The position numbers and the translations under genes were made by a program. Under the pieces are notes generated by a model. The model saw only the letters and a program-made list of their open reading frames with translations. It was not told the DNA's origin and did no database searches. 64,000 bases of DNA from Nomia melanderi (taxonomy: Eukaryota > Arthropoda > Insecta > Hymenoptera > Halictidae), in the NCBI RefSeq assembly GCF_051020985.1, contig NC_134999.1, forward strand, positions 20,403,660-20,467,659, given 5' to 3'. Shown here in pieces: positions 12,065-21,543 of this stretch; position 1 is the stretch's first letter, and each line of letters begins with the position of its first letter.

Positions 12065-12300
12065 CCCTTTGGACTCGAGAATATTTTTCGCAACAAATAT
12101 TCCTTATGAAATATCAATGGTATTTTTTACAATTAATATTAAGAAATACCTTGCATAAATTGAGCGACGAAACTATTTTATTTCGATGTTCCATGCGTTG
12201 GCAGATTATAGAAAATTTAATACTGAATGTTAAATTTTATAATTTCGTTGGGCTAAATCAAATGCCGAGTGAAAGGCGCCTCTCGAGTGCAAAGGGTTAA
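12061..12300. mobile_element. Family A TTAA MITE, second subtype, complete
   Basis: Left end TTAACCCTTTGGACTCGAG; right end TCGAGTGCAAAGGGTTAA; 240 bp. It shares terminal repeats with its neighbour but has a different interior, matching the copy at 3590. Both of its TTAA sites are shared with flanking family A sequence. Confidence 0.9.
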
Positions 12301-12461
12301 GCTTTGTATGATGCATCGATATGTGGAATATTGAAATATAGTAACTTTCCTTTTTAATTTATATATGTTTCCTCATTAATTCATTTCGAAGAACATCGTC
12401 TGTATCTCGTCGCAGAATATTAAATGTTTCTAGTGAAAAACTTCCGAGTGCAAAGGATTAA
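12297..12461. mobile_element. Right half of a family A MITE
   Basis: Starts on the shared TTAA with GCTTTGTATGATGCATCG, the exact point in the first element (11821-12064) where an internal TTAA precedes GCTTTG, and runs to CCGAGTGCAAAGGATTAA. It is therefore the right part of an element broken at its internal TTAA. Confidence 0.8.
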
Positions 12462-12700
12462 TTGTGAATACGAGAATGAGTGTGGAGAAGGGATATGAAA
12501 GAGGGAAGCCGAGGGAAAGCTCAAGGTTTCCCATAAAGAGCTCCATACAGGTTGAAACTCGCAAGACAAGTGATGGATTTGACTCTTTGAAGCTTCCATG
12601 ATACACGTTGCACTAAGATAGAAAAAGAGGTTCAAACAAATGTTGTTTACCCTTGTTATCCATGTTACGGTACTTGATAAAATGAAATATTGCCAGTTCG

Positions 12701-12925
12701 TTAACACGTTAACTGACACAAGAATTTCGAGCGTTTTGTTATAGTGAGGTCTATTCCTTTATAATAGAGGAGAATAATATTGGAATTATTAATGTTTATT
12801 ACAGCACTCATTTTACATTATCTAGCTTCTTCTGTTACTAAATATTTCGATATTAATTTTCTAATTGTAATTGTCTTCAAGCAATTCGGAAGCTCCGGTG
12901 ACCGTCGCAGTCAACGTGTCAATGA
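12701..12925. mobile_element. Probable TTAA MITE, eroded right end
   Basis: Left end TTAACACGTTAACTGACAC; right side GTGACCGTCGCAGTCAACGTGTCAA without a clean TTAA. The terminal inverted repeat ACACGTTRACTG can be followed over about 12 bases. Confidence 0.5.
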
Positions 12926-13490
12926 TTAATGCACAGTTTCTTCTTTTATTGTAAATAAATATGTCGTTTCGTTAGTTCTCCATATTACTGTCTACATTAT
13001 ACCAATCTACATACTCTACACTACAATAATTTCGACCAGCAACGTGTAACTCGATCGAATAACAGTGAACCAGCAGGGAAACTCAGACGAGAAAAGATGA
13101 AAACTGACCCGCATTCTTGAGCCTAGCCATCAAGTGACCCCCACCGGTACATACACCGGATGTTCCGTCGGGCTTTACAATAATCTGGGTCGCGCTCGCG
13201 AGATCCCCGGAACCAGCAACGTTTCTCGAGCAAATACCAAGCCGCGCGTCGCAAAAAATGGAAACGTCCGTCGGACGTTTGCGTTTCGCGGTCCACGGAC
13301 AGCGGAAAACGCGCGTCAAACAAGCCATTCTGTTGGCTGGGGGCCGCTCTGAATAATTCGCTGAAGAATTCTACTCGCGCGTAATTCTCCGGGACTAAAC
13401 GAGCCTCCCGGGGAGCACGGCCGGGGGGAGGGACTTGTTTCTGCGCGGACAACTCCGCCCGGCGACCGAGTGGACGTACTTAGCGCAAAC
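12926..13490. other. CpG-rich region ahead of a candidate first exon
   Basis: 13080-13490 is strongly CG-rich with overlapping frames on both strands. It directly precedes a good start codon context at 13491, so it could be a promoter and 5' UTR. No TATA box or other core element was identified with confidence. Confidence 0.35.
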
Positions 13491-13608
13491 ATGGCGCGCG
13501 CGGCGTCCTGGGTCCTGGGAACGCGGCGAGCTCCTCGCGCGGTCCGAGTCCTTTCGTCCCTCGTTAACTTGGGTTTGTTAGTACATACCTTGGCCTGCAA
13601 TTGCAACA
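13491..13608 (+). CDS. Candidate first coding exon with signal peptide, possibly of the GABA-B receptor
   Basis: The start context GCAAACATGG is good. The 39 codons read MARAASWV, then an arginine-rich stretch, then a hydrophobic run (VLSSLVNLGLLVHTLA) followed by CNCN, a secretory signal-peptide pattern. A consensus donor GTAAGA follows at 13609, leaving phase 1. It lies in a CpG-rich island upstream of, and on the same strand as, the GABA-B receptor exons, whose own signal peptide is missing. Against it: the exon or exons that must lie between (first lobe of the ligand domain) were not found in 13609-21543, and the similarity is only compositional. Confidence 0.35.
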
Positions 13609-13747
13609 GTAAGACGTTGATGTGTGGCCTACGTAATCGGATACCAAGGAAATCTTTCGAGCAAAGAGACGTTGCGTTTCACGGGAATTAATGGAAAACG
13701 AAGGGCCCGTCGAGTATTGTGGCGATCAACGCGAGAACTCTTAAGCT

Positions 13748-14062
13748 GTCGAAGAACGAAACTGATTGTTTACAGAATTAATGAACAAATCAATTTACGG
13801 ACCCAAACTGTTTAGCTTGAAGAATAAAAGAATCTTCCGAAGAATTCGTAACTGCCGCTCACTCGAATTCCTGAAATTCGCAGGTTCCATTATCATTGTT
13901 TCTCAAGTTGTCGAAGAACGAAACTGATTGTCTACGGAATTAATAAACAAATCAATTCACACGGACCCAAACTGTTCAGCTTGAAGAATGAAAGAATCCT
14001 CCGAAGAATTCGCAACTGGCGCTCACTCGAATTCCTGAAATTCGCAGGTTCCATTATCATTC
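13748..14062. repeat. Tandem duplication, 162-bp period, two copies
   Basis: The segment starting GTCGAAGAACGAAACTGATTG at 13748 recurs at 13910, and both copies end GAAATTCGCAGGTTCCATTA. The copies differ at scattered bases. No coding function seen. Confidence 0.85.
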
Positions 14063-14764
14063 CGATCTCTTACGAGCGATGAATCGATGATCGCAATGTG
14101 CATCTCATTCGCATTCATCGCGTCGCATTCAATCGACGCAGGGGACAGGTTAAGGGTTAACTTTGCTCGATTTTTCGTTCGCCGTTTCTTTGGAACATCG
14201 GAGAATTGATGGTCCCCGATGGTTGCGTCGGAAGCGGGGGAAAAAACTTTCGCGATCTCGAAGCGTCGGAGGACTTCCTCGAGTGCTTCGTCCGTTCCCC
14301 CTTATTCCTGGAAGCGCGCGACGCGATGGACTCGCCGGAAACGAATGGCCTCGATCGCGATAAAAGAAAATAATGGAAGCGAGTTGGTCCTTAATCCTCT
14401 TGACTCCGGTGGCGTGCGAGGCGCCAGATAACGCCGGTTGACTAAACGAGCGCAGGTTTAGTTACAGGCCGGTGTTACGATTCCAAGGAGGGTCGTGTGT
14501 ATATCTCCCTCGATCGAGCGGACAGCGTATCTCCTCGCGGCTTCGAATTTCGTAACGATTCCGTAACCAAGACCCGTCCCCTATGCACACATACCTTACG
14601 AACGCGAGCATCGAACGTACTTGGTAGACTGATTTTTATGCATTCGTGAAATTCTAGAGCGTAAAATTCAAGGAAGCGCACGGGACACGAGACGTAACGT
14701 ATCTAAACTGTAATGATTTTTGTAACGTTTATCAGGAGACACCTGTATCGCAATGCTACGCTTT
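14063..14764. other. CpG-rich spacer
   Basis: 14200-14690 is CG-dense with short overlapping frames and no recognised domain. Nothing else seen. Confidence 0.4.
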
Positions 14765-15010
14765 TTAACCCTTTGCACTCGAGAGGTGACTCTCAGTCAC
14801 CACGTGATTCGATACAACGAAACTATGAAGTTGAATATTTAATACTTCGAATTAAAGTTCGCATTGCTACGTGAAATACTTAAATAAAACACCTCTGTTG
14901 CTTAATTTATCTATGAATTATCGTTAGATTAGTTTCAAACAATATCACCTATATCTCGTCAGAGAATGTTGAATATTTCCATTGAAAAACTTTCGAGTAC
15001 AAAGGGTTAA
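14765..15010. mobile_element. Family A TTAA MITE, complete
   Basis: Left end TTAACCCTTTGCACTCGAG; right end TCGAGTACAAAGGGTTAA; 246 bp. Its right half forms the outer part of an inverted repeat whose other arm ends at about 16728. Confidence 0.9.
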
Positions 15011-16728
15011 ACATTTGCTGTCATTAATAATCACCGTTGACTGTTTAACAGTAGGACTATCGAGCATTTAATATGATGACAATAGATTGTCGTCGAATAT
15101 TCAATGATTTTAACACGATAGCACCACGAAAATATTGACAACTTTTTCATAGTTTTGTAGCAAAGGAAAGCAGGAGCAATTAATTACTTGATGTTACAAT
15201 CCTGATATTACACTATGATCAACTTACGTTATTAAACGTTTCCATTACCTTGCATGTTACGATTGTTCTCAAGTAATTCAGACGCCTCGGTGACTATCAA
15301 TAACGAAACAAGAAAATCGGAACCAGTCATTAGACTGATATAAAAATTGTTCTAGTATCAAGTAGAATTTTATTCTATCCTTTTATTCATAAAAACCTCC
15401 TCTGTAATCATTCGCTGCTTCAAGAATGCTCCTCGATCAGCGTGCATATTCCTGCTTATTTAACAACATATTTCCAACGTCTAAATAAGCTGCCGACCGC
15501 ACAGCAGTTAAAGGACGCGAATCAACGTTGAAGACGTTAACGAGTTGTCCAATCCCAGCAGGTTCCCTAGACGACGCGTCGAAGACAGAAACGCCTTGAA
15601 CGGCGCTCGTTACGGCCACGCAAAGAAGGTCGCAGCGTTGTCGTCGAATCGCGTTTCCGTTTCACCGCCACGGGGAAACGAGCCCCCATTGTTCGCCGGG
15701 CGATTTCCCTGTCGCGGAACACGGCATGGCCCGCAGCCAACGCCTAAACAGCAGAACGCCGCGTTTTGTTTCGCTCCGCTTTGCCTCCGCCGCGTCTCGA
15801 TTGATTACCGTTCGCGGCGGCCACGTTTTCAATCTCCGCGCCGCGTTCCGAACGCAATAGGAAGCTGCCGAACCGATCCCGATGTTAATAATACGGCATA
15901 TTTGCGGCCGGTCCCCGCGGATCGCGACAATGGCGTGACACGTTCGAATTTCGCCGGCCGCTGCCGTTCGTTCTTCGCTTTACGGCGCTCCGAGCCTTCC
16001 GGCCGTTTCCCTCGATTATCAAGCGCGTCTCTATTTTCGGGAATGGACGCCGCTTGTTCGGATACAGAAGTGACTAATGAAATTGAGTTTTCGATTGGGA
16101 CATCGCGGCAATCGGTTCCGAGATATTCGCGATACCGAGCGTTTATTACGATCGATGTGTGATCCGTATATAAATTTGAAGGATAGATCAGTTTCTTTGA
16201 GTGCTTGTTACAGGATTCAAGTGGAACTGTTTATTTTCAAGATCATTTCAAATATTCAATGCGTTATCAATCATCATTAACCCTTTGCGAACGGATGTCG
16301 GCATTTCGGTAAGATGAGATGCTCGTATTTGGAAGAGAAACTCGCGAACAAATGATTTGATTGGTTGAACAGCAAGAGATCAGAACGTAGTTTCCTTATT
16401 TTATTAACCCTTTGCACTCGACAGGATTGTAACATCAAGTAATTAATTGCTCCTGCTTTTTTTTGCTACAAAACTCTATGAAAAAGTTGTCAATATTTTC
16501 GTGGTGCTATCGTGTTAAAATCATTGAATATTCGACGACAATCTATTGTTATCATATTAAATGCTCGGTAGTCCTACTGTTAAACAGTCAACGCTGATTA
16601 CTGAACACTGATGATCTCGATACAAGTTCGAATTTCCAAGCAAATACTTAACCCTTTGCACTCGAAAGTTTTTCAATGGAAATATTTAACATTCTCTGTC
16701 GATATATATTGTTTGAAACTAATTTAAC
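14930..16728. repeat. Inverted repeat, arms of about 275-305 bp, 1.2 kb apart
   Basis: 14930-15203 and 16424-16728 are reverse complements with a small indel. The strings match in order: TTTCAAACAATAT, CATTGAAAAACTTTCGAGT, GTTTAACAGTAGGACTA, AATGATTTTAACACGATAGC and TTACTTGATGTTACAATCC. The arms contain family A and C-like MITE ends and enclose a CpG-rich segment. Confidence 0.85.
15204..16403. other. CpG-rich segment between inverted arms
   Basis: 15540-16160 is CG-dense and holds a 205-codon plus frame from 15545, rich in arginine, serine and proline, with no recognisable domain. I treat it as a GC artefact. The flanks are AT-rich and featureless. Confidence 0.4.
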
Positions 16729-16928
16729 TCGCTACAGCAAAAATGTAAAGTCTTATATATAATATTAAGCTTTGTATAATGCATCGATACGTGGAATATT
16801 GAAATAAAATAACAATCTCCTTAATTCATGTGTGTTTTCTCATTAATCAGTTACAAAGAACATCGTCTGTGTCCCATCAAACAATGTTGCATATTTCTAG
16901 TGGAAAACTTTCAAGTGCAAAGGGTTAA
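16648..16928. mobile_element. Family A TTAA MITE
   Basis: Left end TTAACCCTTTGCACTCGAA; right end TCAAGTGCAAAGGGTTAA; about 281 bp. A second left end of the same family, TTAACCCTTTGCACTCGAC, lies at 16404 and is interrupted by the inverted-repeat arm. Confidence 0.85.
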
Positions 16929-17864
16929 TTGAGCAGATACGTAATTTAGCTGCATATGTCGAAGGTTTTGTATATTTCGAAGAATCTTCGTAAAAGGGTT
17001 AAGACAATCAGTGATTTTAACCGGTTAGGTAGTTCCAGGGTGAAACGCGAGCGTCTGCGATCGGTTCGATAGATTCGTCTGCTTCGAGATCGTATCCGTG
17101 AACTTAGGAATTAGGGTTTCGACGGAGGAACGATGAAGATCGGTGTGTTCATGACGGAGAAAGGAGGATTATAAATATTGGAGATTGTGTAACACGGAAG
17201 CCGTAGAGGAAAGGAGGAAATGAACATGTGTTCGATAGATGCGATGGGCTAGTGGATGGAAAGAGGATTGGGCTGAGGGTAAAGGAGATTCTAGAGGATT
17301 CTGGCAAGGAGAATGGTCGCGGGGGTTAGAGAAACGAACGGGGTTGCTGGGAAACTGAATGAAAGGGACTCTTTCCACTCGAAAGTTTTTCCTTGGAAAT
17401 ATTCAACGTTTCTGTTGAAGTCAGTGACACATAGACTTCCTTTGAAAGTAACTTTCGCTAGAGAACACATAGAAATTAACGAACAACTCTGTTTTCATCA
17501 TATTTCACACGTATCATACGAAGCTCAATGAGTCGCTCAGCAGTGATTACGTCGATTTTTCGATACTCGATTTTTTAAACTCTGATGGAATAAATAATAT
17601 TGCTTTTAGTTATTCAAAGGTTTACTCGTTTCATCGTTTTTATTTCATTCTCCACGCTCAGCATATTTTTTCAATACAGTGAGTTTTTCAATAAAATAAC
17701 GAGTTATATTCAAGTTTCTGGCCATTTTTATATATTTTGATATTGCCTTTATGTTTTCACTGCTTTGTAACGTATACCGACTGTGACCATACATCCATTA
17801 AAAATATTTTCTTGCAAACATTGGCGTGTGCATGTGGTACACGTGGCACGGAACGTGTTAAGGG
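16929..17864. other. Spacer with a degenerate MITE piece
   Basis: A worn family A left end (CTTTCCACTCGAAAGTTTTTC) occurs near 17370. The rest is AT-rich with nothing recognised. Confidence 0.4.
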
Positions 17865-18101
17865 CTAACCCTTAGCAATCCATCTGATTTTACAATCTAC
17901 CAGCAACTCCGAGACATTTTTAATCCTCGCGATGAATATGAAAAAATATAACATTTCTCAGATTTTTTGTTTGCTCTTAGGAAAAGATTTGCGTGTGCAG
18001 AAAATACAATAATCATAGAGTAGTTTCTTCACTTTCGATCATCGAAATGTTTAATGATATAAGTGGTGTCGCAGTAGAGCCTGCAGAGTGCAAAGGGTTA
18101 A
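17865..18101. mobile_element. Family D TTAA MITE
   Basis: Left end CTAACCCTTAGCAATCC with one target base changed; right end GAGTGCAAAGGGTTAA. The interior ACCAGCAACTCCGAG and the GTAGAGCCTGCAGAG end match family D, although the right terminus is of the GTGCAAAGGG type. Confidence 0.7.
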
Positions 18102-18920
18102 AACATCATTGTCACCGTCACGTCCACAAAATCATCGCGATTAATTCCTCACAGAAGCCCCACCATTCAAATAAAAACACGATAAACCCGTTAGGTCGCG
18201 TCGCACAACAGATTCGTTCAAGAATAAGACGCGAGCTCGCCGAAAAACGCGTACAACGCACGGTCGGTGAACCGAGCGTCGCCCCGGAAGCTCACGGAAT
18301 CCCATGAATCGAAGCTAAAGCAAACCCAGCGGGTTCGGGCGAACGCGAGTTCGAGTTTCCCCGAAAAATCGAGGGAAGTCGGTGGTCGCAAAAGAGGAAG
18401 ATCGGGCGAAATGGAGCGCGCGAATCGTTGCCGCGCCGCGTCGGCCGGAAACCGTGCTCGATAAGCGGAGAAGACTCGGCGAACCGTGGGGCGGATCGCA
18501 ACGGCGGGACGTTATGAATTAAATATATCGGTAAGCCGAAGATAATGGAATCCCTAACGAAATTGGTATCGACGCCGGGCAGGGCGCGTTCGGTTGCGGG
18601 GCAACCGCGAATGACGTAGACGTTTAATTAATAGCGGAGCCGACTTAAATGCTTAAACGGCACGGAACGAGTTCACTGGGCCAACGGAGACGCGCGTGTT
18701 ACACGTACGTGCACACGTCGATCCGCGAGCTATCGCTAATTCGCCACGCACACCGACGCGACGCGACGCGACGCTCCTACGGTATGCCATTTGTGGTATC
18801 CGATCGCGATACGCCGGCGAAACGCGACGGAGGCTGTCTCGATGGGACACGCCTGGCGTACGGAAAATTTCACGATACTGGGATATTATGCTTTCGATCC
18901 CATAGGAATGGGGATCGGAG
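18102..18920. other. CpG-rich spacer
   Basis: 18170-18900 is CG-dense with frames open on both strands. No domain or splice-supported exon recognised. Confidence 0.4.
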
Positions 18921-19154
18921 TTAGTCCTTTGCACTAGAAAGTTTTTTACTGGAAATATTCAAGATTTTCCGACGAGTCGACGCTGTTTAAACCTAATCTA
19001 ACGATCATTCGCAGATAAATTAAGCAACGAAGGTATTTTAATCAAATATTTCACATAACAATACAAAGTTTAATTTAAAGTACCAAATATTTAACTACAT
19101 AGTTTTACTGTATTAAATCAAATGGTGAGTCACCTCTCGAGTGCAAAGGGTTAG
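18921..19154. mobile_element. Family A MITE flanked by TTAG rather than TTAA
   Basis: Left end TTAGTCCTTTGCACTAG; right end TCGAGTGCAAAGGGTTAG; 234 bp. Both flanks read TTAG, unlike the other copies, which suggests insertion at a variant target site or the same change on both sides. Confidence 0.8.
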
Positions 19155-20430
19155 TTCTTCGGCCGTTGTTCGTGGAAAAGAAGTCTTGTAGGAAACTCAT
19201 TGAGATTAGAACTATCGAGCAATTGGCTAAAGTTTGTTTATGGAAGCTATAAGCGTGAAGTTATTAAGGTTTCAGTTGATTTTTATGTTAGCTTAGATGT
19301 TACCGAATCAGTTTCTTTAACCCTTGGCGTTATTTACTTCCGCTACTGAGCTCTATATTTGACTATCGACAATTTGAAAGAAATGCAAGGTTGTCCATTG
19401 TACTTCAAATATGGAGTTGGAAGAATTTTGTATTTAACACTTTGTCTGCCAAGTAAACGCTTCTCAAAACTCCCAGGCAATGGAAATAATTACTAATAAA
19501 CCAGAAACTACAGAATCAAGATTCTTCGTAATAATTACTCTATCTTTCTTATATCTCATACATCCAATAATAATTACTCTATGTTTGTCGTATCTCATAC
19601 ATCCAACAAAACTTAGTTCGATACGTCACCAAAATTCGTCTTCAACGTTACGTGAAAAATAGTGTCATCCAAATGCACATGAAAAAATCAAAGTGTGAAT
19701 CAATTTTATGTTATAGAAAAATAAACGACACGAACTTACGGGGGGACCTGATATTACGACACTTTCCTCCGTTTCTCTTAGAATTCAATTCCTCAGAATT
19801 CTCCGTTGGATTGATAAGAAAACGCGGCACCGTAGTTCCATAGGTTTGCACGCGTCTCGCTCGGCCCAAGGCGTCGGCCGCGAGCCAACAAAAGCGACTG
19901 GGTTAGGTGGATGCTGTTTGCCAGCAAGAAATCCTAATTTATCTGCGAGCAGCCGAAGCGGGGTACGCGGCCGTAATAGAGGTGCAATCGCAGGTGCAGA
20001 TGGAAACCTTAAACGAGCCGGTTTCCAGCGGAACGTCGCCGTCTAACCCGTCACAGAGGGAAAGCTCCGGCGGCGGAAGTTCCGTCGCTCTCTCGCAACC
20101 TCCTCCTCGCGGCTGCACACGCTTGTTTGCAGTCGCGTCGCGGCCGATGCCGCCGCCGGCGGCGCGCACCTGCTTGTCTTCGAGTATCCTCGATGGAGGA
20201 GCGCAAAGCCCCGCTTTGACACGCGGGATTTGTTACCCCGGCGCGTTGCTCCTGACGTTTCTCCGGGCCCAGGCGTAAAATATACGCGGGCACGTTCATA
20301 CTATGCAAATGCGGCCGGCTATGCGCCGTCATGGAAATAAAAATAGACCGCGACGAGCACCGGGGAAATGGAGACCGAACCACAGAGAATGTGGGCCCAG
20401 GATGCGACCAGCTTGAAGGTTCAGCTTGCG
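19155..20430. other. Spacer with CpG-rich island
   Basis: 19840-20390 is CG-rich, with a 123-codon plus frame from 19907 whose product is low-complexity toward its end (PPPRG, PPPAAR). No domain was recognised. It could belong to an upstream exon of the receptor, but it does not resemble the missing ligand-domain segment. Confidence 0.4.
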
Positions 20431-20441
20431 TTGCTCGGATA

Positions 20442-21080
20442 GATGATGGAATGATTATTCCTGTGGATTGGGAAATTTGATCGATCTATTGAAAATTGAG
20501 CGACTGTGTCAGATGTTTACTTGGACTAACACTTTAGTTATAGAATATCGTGTTAGACTCGTAACGGAGATCTCGAACTGAAATTAACAAGTCATTGGAT
20601 CTCCATTCCCTTCGATTCAAATGAAATATATTTGTGTTGTCAATTGGTGCACCTCGAAGTAATAGATGTAGATGATGGAATGATTATTCGCGTCGAATGG
20701 GAAATTTGATCGATCTATTGAAAATTGAGCAACTGCGTTAGACGTTCACCTGAACTAACACTTTAGAACTGAAATTCAGAAGACATTGGATCTCCATTCC
20801 CTTCGATTCAAATGAAATATATTTGTGTTGTCAATTGGTGCATCTCGAAGTAATAGATGTAGATGATGGAATGATTATTCGCGTCGAATGGGAAATTTGA
20901 TCGATCAATTGAAAATTGAGCAACTGCCGCAAATGTTTACTTGGACTAACATTTTAGAACTGAAATTAACAAGTCATTGGATCTCGATTCCCTTCGATTC
21001 AAATGAAATATTATATTTGTGTTGTCAATTGGTGCACCTCGAAGTAATAGATGTAGAGGATGGAATTCTCCTTTGTTTCT
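20442..21080. repeat. Tandem repeat, about 190-230 bp period, three copies plus a partial
   Basis: GATGATGGAATGATTATTC occurs at 20442, 20671 and 20862, with GAGGATGGAATTC at about 21056. Each is followed by GGGAAATTTGATCGATC and later by TGGATCTCCATTCCCTTCG or a one-base variant. It lies just upstream of the first receptor exon at 21544. Confidence 0.85.
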
Positions 21081-21543
21081 AGTAAATAATTAATGTGAAA
21101 ATAATTATTATGTATTACAGAAATTGTTGGTTAAGGGGAATCAGGGGAAGGGGTATACTCGATTTCATACGGTTTGTTTTGGCAATTTGTGCAGTTGCGA
21201 TGGGCGGATAAGGTGGTTCTGTGTCAAATATTTAGCTAGACTGACGCTTCAAGCGGCAGAGAATGCGACACAGGGCAAACAATGAGTGTAGCGAGAGACA
21301 AATGGTGAAGAAACATTAGGGGAAGTGGTTTGTTCAGTTTTATGTGCTTTGTTTTGATAATATGTCGTATCGAATGATGTGGATTTAGTCTGTAATTTTC
21401 CTAGCAATTATTTTACGGTAATTGTTGGACACGTTTGCTTGCTAGGATAAAATGATTCGCTTTACGATACCGGTTTATTGTTATTAATTCTATTTCATGC
21501 TGTGTATTCTCCTCTAACAACGAACCGCATGATCTGATTTCAG

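Noticed and set aside
15545..16162. 205-codon plus-strand frame as a gene
   Set aside because: Composition matches GC-driven openness; no recognised domain or start context, and it did not match the missing receptor N-terminus.
19907..20278. Frame that might be the missing receptor exon
   Set aside because: Compared by eye with the expected ligand-domain start of insect GABA-B-R2; no shared motif, and the end is proline-rich low complexity.
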